DNA of 38,674 nt from Patescibacteria group bacterium (GTDB taxonomy: Bacteria > Patescibacteriota > Minisyncoccia > Phycocordibacterales > JAKFXT01): assembly GCA_021731245.1 (NCBI GenBank), contig JAKFXT010000006.1:1-38674 (forward strand), read 5' to 3'. Numbering within the stretch: the first letter of the stretch is position 1; the number at the start of each line of letters is the position of its first letter. This document shows, piece by piece, positions 25,434-33,355 of this stretch. The notes under the pieces were generated by a model. It saw nothing but the letters and a program-made list of their open reading frames with translations. It had not been told where the DNA came from and made no database searches. A program made the translations under genes and the position numbers.

Positions 25434-26645
25434 CCAAAGAGAGTTGTTTGTTTTGTTTTGTAAAATAAGGAATTTATCATCTTTACTTAAAGAGAAAGAA
25501 GCAATGTCAAAGAAATAAGAGTTTTTATAAAGATTAAGAAGTTCTCTCGTTGTGCCGCTTGTTGCATCTACTTCCCACAAATTATCATTAAAAGAAGTTT
25601 TTCCCTGATACCAATCATCAGGATAAATGCCAGTTGTAATATTGTTTGGTACGGCACAAACAATACGGCCAGTATTATTTTCGCTCCAGCGACACTTGTC
25701 GGCAAAGGTTCTAAGTGAGGTTTGAGTTGTGGTTTTTTTAGCTACGTCATAAATATAGAGAAGGGGGTAACCAAAGGGGGTGCTGGAAAACAAAACCAAA
25801 TCACCTTTTTTATTTGGGAGAACAGAAAGCCCTACTGTATTTGAAAGGGTCGGAGTCGTCACCCCAGTTTTTACATTTAAAGAAAAAAGAAAAGAGGGCG
25901 CGCGACCAGAAGATTTTGTTTGAATATAAGCCAAAGAATCGTTTATTCCAAAAACCAACCAATCTTTTAGAGAGGAAGAGTGAGTGCGGGCAATTTTACT
26001 GCCATCGTTTTCAGCAGTAAAAATCGAAGAGCCAGAACCTTCCGTTAAAGAATAAATTATTTTTGTAAGAGATGAAGTGTTGTTTATATTAAATAAACTC
26101 AAAGAAGAGATGTTTTCTGGTAAAAACTTTCCATTTAAACTTCCTTCGCCGGTAAGATTTTCTTTTAATGTGGCGTAAAAGCTCTGAATAGAATCATTTT
26201 CATCTAAGTAGCGCATTATAAAAGAATTTCCCCCTGGAGCCCAAATCACTTCGCGCACTTTCGGTATTGTAGTATTACTTATTCTTTTTTTAGAAACAAT
26301 CTCAAGTGGCGCATCATAAACGTTTCCCGTTTCTTGGTCTATATAACGAACAAGAGCAAACCCTAAATTATCACTAAGAGGTAAAAATCCTGCAACAGGA
26401 AGATTAGAGACTTCTCTAATTTCTGGGGCCTGTTCATTTTTTGTTTCCCCCTCATTTTCTTTTGTTTCCCCCTCATTGTTATTATTTGTTCCACCACCAT
26501 TTCCAAAAGGGAAAAAATTTATGCCACCACCATTTTCCTCACCGTTTTCTTGTGGTGAACTCAAATTAAAATACCACCAAGCTAGTCCCCCGCTTAAAAT
26601 TAGGAGAGTTACAACAATTATTGTTATGGCGGTTGATTTAGACAT
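25413..26645 (-). CDS. Hypothetical membrane-anchored protein, beta-propeller-like extracytoplasmic domain
   Basis: N-terminal TM ITIIVVTLLILSGGLAWWYF, low-complexity linker (NEGETKENEGETKNE), then repeated WAPGGNSFIMRY, LKDWLVFGINDSLAYIQTK, WSENNTGRIVCAVP blade-like segments. Confidence 0.65.
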   Translation of the reverse strand: MSKSTAITIIVVTLLILSGGLAWWYFNLSSPQENGEENGGGINFFPFGNGGGTNNNNEGETKENEGETKNEQAPEIREVSNLPVAGFLPLSDNLGFALVRYIDQETGNVYDAPLEIVSKKRISNTTIPKVREVIWAPGGNSFIMRYLDENDSIQSFYATLKENLTGEGSLNGKFLPENISSLSLFNINNTSSLTKIIYSLTEGSGSSIFTAENDGSKIARTHSSSLKDWLVFGINDSLAYIQTKSSGRAPSFLFSLNVKTGVTTPTLSNTVGLSVLPNKKGDLVLFSSTPFGYPLLYIYDVAKKTTTQTSLRTFADKCRWSENNTGRIVCAVPNNITTGIYPDDWYQGKTSFNDNLWEVDATSGTTRELLNLYKNSYFFDIASFSLSKDDKFLILQNKTNNSLWSVRLER

Positions 26646-26650
26646 AATTA

Positions 26651-27385
26651 TTAAAAGTCTCCAGATGCGCCCCCACTATTTTCTGGCCAACTTCCACTGG
26701 CTCCGCTGGTAGGGTAAGTACAGGTGTAGGTTATGTTTCCTCCCCCAGAAGGACGATTTTCCAATATTCTGGCATTGCTTCCGTGTGTTCCTCTACACTG
26801 AGTTTCAAGTCGGGCTCTTTCGGCGGCTCTTTGCACTGGAGTTAAATCATCTCTAACTACATAAGTTTCCGCACTAGATAATCCGGCATTTTCACGAGAC
26901 TGTCTCGTTGTTTGGTCTAGAGAAGTTGTTTGTGAACTTGGGGCAGCAGAGTTTGAATTCCCCGGGACGCCGACCGTTTGAATATTTAAATTAAAATTAA
27001 GAAGAGCGGGGTTTATTGTGTTTAGAATTAAAAAGGATGAAGCCAATATTACAAGGCCAAGAAACGCATTTTTTATTTTGTCCTTTCCTTCTTGTTTGAG
27101 TCCCATAGACTCACTTGTCATATATTGGAACCCGCCCAAAGTTATCATTACAACTGCCAAAACAGCAGCAATAACAATAGAGAGTTTTATTATTGCATTT
27201 ACATACTTGCCAATATCCCCTGTTTTATAGGTCTCATCAAACCCTGGAATAGGCGCCAGCAATTTATAATCAGTATTATTTTGAGCCAAAACTAAATTTA
27301 CAGAAAAAAGAAAAGAAAAAATTGAAAAAAGAACAAAAAGAAAAGCGAACCTTTTTGATAATGATTTTATAAATTTATTCTCCAT
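26651..27385 (-). CDS. VirB2/TrbC-like pilin-type membrane protein
   Basis: Signal peptide, then YVNAIIKLSIVIAAVLAVVMITLGGFQYMTSESMGLKQEGKDKIKNAFLGLVILASSFLILNTINPALL: two TM helices with a short basic loop. Confidence 0.7.
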   Translation of the reverse strand: MENKFIKSLSKRFAFLFVLFSIFSFLFSVNLVLAQNNTDYKLLAPIPGFDETYKTGDIGKYVNAIIKLSIVIAAVLAVVMITLGGFQYMTSESMGLKQEGKDKIKNAFLGLVILASSFLILNTINPALLNFNLNIQTVGVPGNSNSAAPSSQTTSLDQTTRQSRENAGLSSAETYVVRDDLTPVQRAAERARLETQCRGTHGSNARILENRPSGGGNITYTCTYPTSGASGSWPENSGGASGDF

Positions 27386-28373
27386 ATTTTACTAATATAT
27401 TAGACGCCGCTGCTTGGAAGATTCTATTAATGTTAGAAAGAGACACTCTTATAGATGATGAGCCAATTCCTTCAGGACTTCTTATTGTGAGAGTGCTTTT
27501 GTTTTTTGGAATATCTATAATTTTTTCATTGTTAATATACCATGTGTATTCAAAGCTTTGGGACTCTTTGTTTTTCCCAGAAAAGAAATATGGATAGGCT
27601 ACAAGCGACATTTCTTTTCCATTCAAATTCCCCTCTCTAGGAACAGCCTGATTTAAATTAACCCCAAGAATTGGATTGTCTTCATAAATAACAAGTTGGG
27701 GCTCTGTGGTTGGAAGTAACAATGAGGAATATCCCCTAATTCCTTCCTCGGGAGAGAGAACAGATACTTCTACCAGGGGGGTGTTTTCTGGCAATCTTCC
27801 TGTTGCAAAAGTGTAAGTATTTTTTCCTAAGCCGGACTTTGCCCCGTCCACCACCCCATCTTTTTTCCAAGTGAACATTAAATCTTTAGCTAAAATGGCG
27901 GCTCCATTTTTTTTGAAAAATTTTGGCAAAGTTAACAGCGTTACAGAGCTTTCTGCCGAAGGAAGGGCCTTTCCTTTATAAAAAGGCGGAGTATATGTAT
28001 TGGCTTCATAAATTAAATCAATTGATGCTGGGTTTATAACAATTTCTTTATTTAAGGCACCCGAAGAAGGACTGCTAACAGAAATTAAAATTTTTGTTTC
28101 TTTGCCAGCATCTTTCAATTTTGTTTCTAGTTTTCTGTTGTCACGGCTCTTACTTACTATTTTGCCATCAACACTCCAAGTTATTGTAGACAGAGAGAGG
28201 TCTACCAAAGAGCTTTCTAGGGTTATAGAAATTGTTTGGTTTGGCTGAGGGTTTGCAGGCGTAATAACGGTTCGCAAGGACTCATTATAGGAATCTATTG
28301 TTTGGGCGGATGTAATAATTGGTAAAAAAACTAAGGAAAGAATTATTAGAATTTTTTTAGTAAAAGCGATCAT
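27375..28373 (-). CDS. Hypothetical secreted protein in T4SS-like locus
   Basis: Signal peptide FTKKILIILSLVFLPIITSAQT; Ig-like segments (ISITLESSLVDLSLSTITWSVDGKIVS). Confidence 0.65.
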   Translation of the reverse strand: MIAFTKKILIILSLVFLPIITSAQTIDSYNESLRTVITPANPQPNQTISITLESSLVDLSLSTITWSVDGKIVSKSRDNRKLETKLKDAGKETKILISVSSPSSGALNKEIVINPASIDLIYEANTYTPPFYKGKALPSAESSVTLLTLPKFFKKNGAAILAKDLMFTWKKDGVVDGAKSGLGKNTYTFATGRLPENTPLVEVSVLSPEEGIRGYSSLLLPTTEPQLVIYEDNPILGVNLNQAVPREGNLNGKEMSLVAYPYFFSGKNKESQSFEYTWYINNEKIIDIPKNKSTLTIRSPEGIGSSSIRVSLSNINRIFQAAASNILVKYGE

Positions 28374-28384
28374 TTTTATGCATT

Positions 28385-28945
28385 TTATGCGGCTTTAATA
28401 AAACGGGAAGAGTCATCAGATGAGGCAATTCCCTTAAAGTCTCTATTAATTAAGGGTGGATTTTGGCGAGCGTTTACAGGGATTATATTAGAATTTCCCG
28501 ATTCATTCGGAGTGTAGCTTTCTTCGTTTGCTGCTTGGCGCGCTCTAGCTTTTTGTTGAATTTGCGTCTTTTTTTGTGCGGAATCAGCAGAAGTTTTTAT
28601 TGAAACTGTTTTGTTTGAAGCAAGGTCCTCTCCCTTAACAACAAGAATCATCAATGACGTAGAAATTGTCCAAGCTGGCAAGGCGTTCAAAAGAGGGACA
28701 AGTTCTAAAAGAAAACCAATTCCTGACAAAGCAATTTTTCTTGTGCCGTTATAGCTTACTCCTCGAAAATTGAACCAAAGAAAAAAAGTCAGAAAAGCAA
28801 CAACCCCAATTGCGGACGCTATAAGCCATCCTGCAACCGGTATAAAAGCAAGACCAAAACCCAAAAGATCAAACACAATAGCAACAGAAATCATAAGACC
28901 CGCAATGACAGAAGGGATTCTATTTATTTTTTGTGTTTTTTCCAT
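28385..28945 (-). CDS. Hypothetical membrane protein in T4SS-like locus
   Basis: Several TM segments, charged C-terminal tail; same strand and tight spacing. Confidence 0.65.
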   Translation of the reverse strand: MEKTQKINRIPSVIAGLMISVAIVFDLLGFGLAFIPVAGWLIASAIGVVAFLTFFLWFNFRGVSYNGTRKIALSGIGFLLELVPLLNALPAWTISTSLMILVVKGEDLASNKTVSIKTSADSAQKKTQIQQKARARQAANEESYTPNESGNSNIIPVNARQNPPLINRDFKGIASSDDSSRFIKAA

Positions 28946-28948
28946 TGG

Positions 28949-30790
28949 TTAATTTGAAAGACTTAATTCATTTTTTGCTTTGCGAATTGAAAGAACTTGG
29001 GATGGATCCGACGTAATAATTTGGTCTTCTGTATAAGAAGCTATTATTTTTATAGCCACATGTTTTAATCCAGCAAAGAAAATCCCCTCCCCCACATCGC
29101 TTTCAAGGAGCAAATACTTTTCTTCCTCAGTTAAATTGAAGGTTTTTTGCACCTCATCAATTGAAGAGGGCGATTGCTTTAGAAGCAGTTGAAGTGAGGA
29201 GTTGGTAATAATGGGCATGCCATATGGAGATTTTAAGAAATCCCCCACATCTTGTGTGATTGTGGCAACTCCCAAAAAATATTTTCTTCCTCTTTTAACC
29301 AAACTATAAAGAAAAGAAGCTGTGTCATCGGACTTCATCATCCACCACGCCTCATCCACTATCAAGAGACGCTTTTTAAGTTCGCGTCTAATTGCGTTCC
29401 ATATAAAGTGCATCACTATATACATAGCAACTGGCTTTAGTTCGTCTTCCATGTCGCGAACAGAAAAGACTACAAACTTTTTGTTTATATCTACGTTGGT
29501 TGGCCGATTTATAAAACCAGCCCAAGTGCCTTTAGTGTATTTGGTAAGACGCTGAGCCAAACTCTCCCCTCCTTCCATTCCAGTAAGAACCAATTCGAAA
29601 TCAGACATTAATGGGGGTTCAATATTTGAGAAGTCAGAATCCGGAGTTATGTCTTTCAGTGCATAAGTTTCACTTATAGCCCTATCAATAATGGCATCTT
29701 CTTCAGCGCTTAATCCTCCCATCATTACGCGGAAAAGACCAACCAAATTAACAATATTTGAACGCAAAACATCGGCCGTGGACTCGTCTTCCCTTGGAAT
29801 TGGTAAGTCAAAAGGATTTATGTGGTGTTCTGATGTTAAAGAAACATTGAAATATCTTCCTCCTGTTGCCTCCGCTAAATATTCGTATTCCCGCTCTGGG
29901 TCTAGAACAATTACTTCGGAATCAAACATAAGGGTGCGCAAAATTTCTAATTTTGTAGCATAGGATTTTCCTGAACCAGATTTAGCAAAAGTAACAGAGT
30001 TATAATTTTCTAAAGAAAACCTATCAAAAAGAACCAAGGATGCATTGTGGCGATTGATACCATAAAGAATTCCTTTGTCTGACGTTAAGTCAAAAGAAAT
30101 AAAAGGAAAAACACTAGAAAGTGGAGAAGAGTTTAATTTTGAGTGAACACCAAGCTCATCTGTCCCAATCGGGAGCACGCTTCTAAAACCTTGCTCTTGT
30201 TGGAAAAGAGCTGGTTTCATGTAAACAAGTTTTGATTCAAGAATAGATTTAACTTCAGATTCTACCTTGTCTAATTCTTGATCGGAGTCTCCATAAATTG
30301 AAATATAAAGACCAACATCAAATATTTTTTCTTGCGCTTGTTGCAAAGAGTCGCGTAAGTGTTCAAGGTCTTGGTAGGCGGTGTCTAGCATGGGGTCGCG
30401 CACCAAACCTTTTTCTTCGCGTTCATGTATTTGACTTTGGACTTCCGCTACCTTTTTTTGGAATTGGCGTAGTATCTTAGCTGTTTCTATTGGGTGAATA
30501 AAAATAGAAGCATCAAAAACCTTATCCAAATTTATTATTGGGGCAAACCAGCTTTCTGTAAGATAGCGCGGGTAAGATATTACAAAGAAGGTTCGAACAA
30601 TCTTTTCCCCAAGATTTATCTCTTTAGGGGAAATTTTTAAAGCAGAGGGCGCTATAACATCTTTCAGTTCCAAGACACCAGACTCGTAAATTTCTTGAGG
30701 CAAGATTGCTGTGAGTCGGGCTTCGTTTTTTGGTTTGGGTTTTAAAAAATCAAGGAATGCCATAAGAAAATTATACCAAAAATAAGCCAA
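28949..30790 (-). CDS. VirB4/TraC-family T4SS ATPase (ATPase domain)
   Basis: SVTFAKSGSGKSYATKLEILRTL Walker A; KKRLLIVDEAWWMMKSDDTASFLYSLVKRGRKYFLGVATITQDVGDFL. Likely true start at internal MAFLDFLKPKPKN. Confidence 0.9.
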   Translation of the reverse strand: MAYFWYNFLMAFLDFLKPKPKNEARLTAILPQEIYESGVLELKDVIAPSALKISPKEINLGEKIVRTFFVISYPRYLTESWFAPIINLDKVFDASIFIHPIETAKILRQFQKKVAEVQSQIHEREEKGLVRDPMLDTAYQDLEHLRDSLQQAQEKIFDVGLYISIYGDSDQELDKVESEVKSILESKLVYMKPALFQQEQGFRSVLPIGTDELGVHSKLNSSPLSSVFPFISFDLTSDKGILYGINRHNASLVLFDRFSLENYNSVTFAKSGSGKSYATKLEILRTLMFDSEVIVLDPEREYEYLAEATGGRYFNVSLTSEHHINPFDLPIPREDESTADVLRSNIVNLVGLFRVMMGGLSAEEDAIIDRAISETYALKDITPDSDFSNIEPPLMSDFELVLTGMEGGESLAQRLTKYTKGTWAGFINRPTNVDINKKFVVFSVRDMEDELKPVAMYIVMHFIWNAIRRELKKRLLIVDEAWWMMKSDDTASFLYSLVKRGRKYFLGVATITQDVGDFLKSPYGMPIITNSSLQLLLKQSPSSIDEVQKTFNLTEEEKYLLLESDVGEGIFFAGLKHVAIKIIASYTEDQIITSDPSQVLSIRKAKNELSLSN

Positions 30791-30851
30791 CCTTAATTTG
30801 TTGCTTGTTGGAAACTATTCCTCTTCTTATTTTTAGTAGAAAAGATGAAAC

Positions 30852-31484
30852 TTAAGAGAGTTTCATGGGCTTATCCTGTTCCCCCGGATTAAATATTTTA
30901 TAGTAAAGCTCTATGATTTCTTCTGTCCCGAGCTGCACCACCCTTACTCCAGTGCGAACTAGACCCTGTTCCACAACAGAGATTCTTTGCTCAAGTTGTG
31001 TTCTGTGTTCTTCAAATTGACCAGAAATCTCTTGAGGCGTCGGCTTTTTGTTTCCGCCAAAGAAATTACCCACAGAAGAACTTGTTAAAATTGGAGGGGT
31101 GTAAGGAATTACTATAAAAAAGCTTTTAGTCATAATGTTAGCGCTTTCGGTAAAGCTTTTTATAAACTCTATATATTCACGAGTTTGTATTTTAAGAAGA
31201 TCCACCACTTGTTCGCGGTATCGGTTCTCTAATAAAGAAAGATACGGTCTTATGTCTAATTTTCTAGATTGAATAAATATTTCCACAGGAAATTCGAGGG
31301 AGTTTAGAAAATTTTGAAATTGGAAAATTATAGAACTTTGCTCGTCCTGTGACTTAAGAGCGAAGTTTACAGAAGATGTTAAAAGTATAGCTCGCAGTCC
31401 CCCATCTTTAAGAACCACAACGCCATCGCGCACTTCTTTGATTGGGACGAAATCTTGCGTAGAGCCTGTTTGTTGTTGTGCCAT
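30852..31484 (-). CDS. TraC/VirB4 N-terminal-like protein
   Basis: VPIKEVRDGVVVLKDGGLRAILLTSSVNFALKSQDEQSSIIFQFQNFLNSLEFPVEIFIQSRKLD, typical of VirB4 N-terminal regions; lies directly upstream of the ATPase. Confidence 0.7.
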   Translation of the reverse strand: MAQQQTGSTQDFVPIKEVRDGVVVLKDGGLRAILLTSSVNFALKSQDEQSSIIFQFQNFLNSLEFPVEIFIQSRKLDIRPYLSLLENRYREQVVDLLKIQTREYIEFIKSFTESANIMTKSFFIVIPYTPPILTSSSVGNFFGGNKKPTPQEISGQFEEHRTQLEQRISVVEQGLVRTGVRVVQLGTEEIIELYYKIFNPGEQDKPMKLS

Positions 31485-31489
31485 AAAGT

Positions 31490-32011
31490 TTAATTGTGCC
31501 CCTTGGCACCAATATCATAGTTTTTGGAGAACTCGACCCTCTCTTTTTCTTCCTCAGTAAAAGAAAGATTTGATTCTTTGTATTTAGAAAGCGGACTTGC
31601 GTCTACTTTTTCCTTAACATCCAAACTCCAAGCTAAATCCTTAAGACGGCTATCAGAAAGACGCGGGGCTAACAGAGTATCTATAGAAGGACCTTCGTCC
31701 GCGGCTTCTTTTTTATGCTCAATTTTTTTAGCTGTTTTTTTCCAAATATAAAGTTTGCTTTTTAACCAATAACCAATAGCAGCTTCTAATGTAAAAATAA
31801 AAGGCTTGTTATTTATTTTATAAAAAGCTAAAGCCGCAGAAAAGGCCACAAAAGGAACGGCTAACAGGATGGCTATAAATTTAAAAGGAATAAAAATATA
31901 AAAAACAACAGCAAGGCCAACGCCACCAGCAAGATAAATAAATTGTTTTAAAGTTAAAGGACCAAAAAGTTTGTCCTCAACCTCTATAAATTGTGGAACT
32001 TGGTACTGCAT
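31490..32011 (-). CDS. PrgI-family T4SS membrane protein
   Basis: MQYQVPQFIEVEDKLFGPLTLKQFIYLAGGVGLAVVFYIF.. matches the PrgI pattern; adjacent to VirB4. Confidence 0.85.
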   Translation of the reverse strand: MQYQVPQFIEVEDKLFGPLTLKQFIYLAGGVGLAVVFYIFIPFKFIAILLAVPFVAFSAALAFYKINNKPFIFTLEAAIGYWLKSKLYIWKKTAKKIEHKKEAADEGPSIDTLLAPRLSDSRLKDLAWSLDVKEKVDASPLSKYKESNLSFTEEEKERVEFSKNYDIGAKGHN

Positions 32012-32013
32012 AT

Positions 32014-32916
32014 TTAAAAAGTTTCTCTGTAAGGGTCAGAGGTTTTATTTGAAGAAGAAGTTGCCCCAGTTGGCTGGCTTGTAACATTTACAGATTGTCT
32101 GGGTATACGAACAACACTATTTAACTTTTCTATTGAGGAAGTCGGCACTCCTGCGGGCTTGGGTATTTCTATAGAAGGGGGAAGTTTTTGAATTATCACA
32201 GGCGAAGGTAAGGGCACACTTATACCCTCGTGGTGCAAGGGCACACTCAGAGGGGTTGGTGTTGGAGGCGTTTTAATTTCAACTTTCTTTTGTGCCACCA
32301 AAACAGCTTCTTCCGCCAGTGATTTTTTAGGAGGAGTGAGGCTTCCTGCTAAAGGATTAATTTTCATTTTCTGTATCATTTCATTTCTTTGCTCCACGTA
32401 TTCTTTTGGATCACTGGTTTCCACATTTCTTTTTGGGCTATAATCGGCGCTTAATTTTTTCTCAACACTTTTTATCGGATCTTCAATTGCAGATAAAATA
32501 GCGTCGCGCGACATACTATTATAGTCGGCCTCATGAGGCATTGCTGGAGCTGGAGGGATAATTTCTGCTGCTTTAGGTGTAAAAGTTTGAACGGGACTCG
32601 GGGCGGGCTTATTATGTATAGACATTAAAGAAACTCTGATTGGTTTGAAAATTTTCTCATCAACTTCTTTTACTAAGCTGTTTCTAGCTACTTCTGGAAG
32701 GTTGAACAAAGAGCTAATTTTTTTGCCAAATTCATTTGGGTGAGTCATACCAAGCAAAACGAAACCGACTTCTTCAAAAAGCTGATCTAATTGATCAAGA
32801 TGTAAGCCACTGGTTTTACCAATTTCTTGCAACGACTTTGCAAAGTCCACGGAAGTTATGGCTTCCTTCAGCTCTTCGGGCAGTGTTTCAAATTTTCTTT
32901 GTAAATCGTTGTTCAT
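32014..32916 (-). CDS. Hypothetical protein with N-terminal helical domain and Pro-rich tail (paralogue of the upstream gene)
   Basis: Annotated ORF 32014-33027 overlaps the upstream gene; internal ATG at 32916 (MNNDLQRKFETLPEELKEAITSVDF...) aligns with the start of the upstream paralogue. Confidence 0.7.
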   Translation of the reverse strand: MNNDLQRKFETLPEELKEAITSVDFAKSLQEIGKTSGLHLDQLDQLFEEVGFVLLGMTHPNEFGKKISSLFNLPEVARNSLVKEVDEKIFKPIRVSLMSIHNKPAPSPVQTFTPKAAEIIPPAPAMPHEADYNSMSRDAILSAIEDPIKSVEKKLSADYSPKRNVETSDPKEYVEQRNEMIQKMKINPLAGSLTPPKKSLAEEAVLVAQKKVEIKTPPTPTPLSVPLHHEGISVPLPSPVIIQKLPPSIEIPKPAGVPTSSIEKLNSVVRIPRQSVNVTSQPTGATSSSNKTSDPYRETF

Positions 32917-32947
32917 ACTTTTTATATTATACGACGTTTCTAAAAAA

Positions 32948-33352
32948 TTATTTATTACTTCGTGCAAAAAGAACGCTTCCAATGGTTTTTTCTGCAGGCG
33001 GCCTGGTTGTCGGAGTTTCTGATGCAATCTTCTGGTAATTGTTTTGTGCTATTGCCAATAAGTCCCTGACTGGCCAAAAGATAGCCTTGTCTATTTCCCC
33101 AGCAATTTTCTGGGCTTTTAGACCCTCTATTTCGAAAGTTCTAAGTTTTTGGGAGAGACTTTCCACCCTCTCAATTCCAAGAAGAACATATAAAACAGCA
33201 ATCTCTGTTTTATCAATCTGGACTTGAGAGAGAGCGTTGTTTTTTCCAATACCGCGAGTGTCATCAATTGTTTTTATTGATGTGATAACCTCTTGCAATT
33301 CCTCCGGCACATTTCGGAAGGCCCTCCTTAATTGTTGTTGAGATGGATTCAT
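32948..33352 (-). CDS. Hypothetical protein (paralogue of the downstream gene's N-terminal domain)
   Basis: MNPSQQQLRRAFRNVPEELQEVITSIKTIDDTRGIGKNNALSQVQIDKTEIAVLYVLLGIERVESL...IDKAIFWPVRDLL. Confidence 0.7.
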   Translation of the reverse strand: MNPSQQQLRRAFRNVPEELQEVITSIKTIDDTRGIGKNNALSQVQIDKTEIAVLYVLLGIERVESLSQKLRTFEIEGLKAQKIAGEIDKAIFWPVRDLLAIAQNNYQKIASETPTTRPPAEKTIGSVLFARSNK

Positions 33353-33355
33353 AAA

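Noticed and set aside
26420-26545. Direct repeats TTTGTTTCCCCCTCATT as a regulatory element
   Set aside because: They lie in frame and encode a low-complexity Asn/Glu/Gly linker (NEGETKENEGETKNE) of a membrane-anchored protein.
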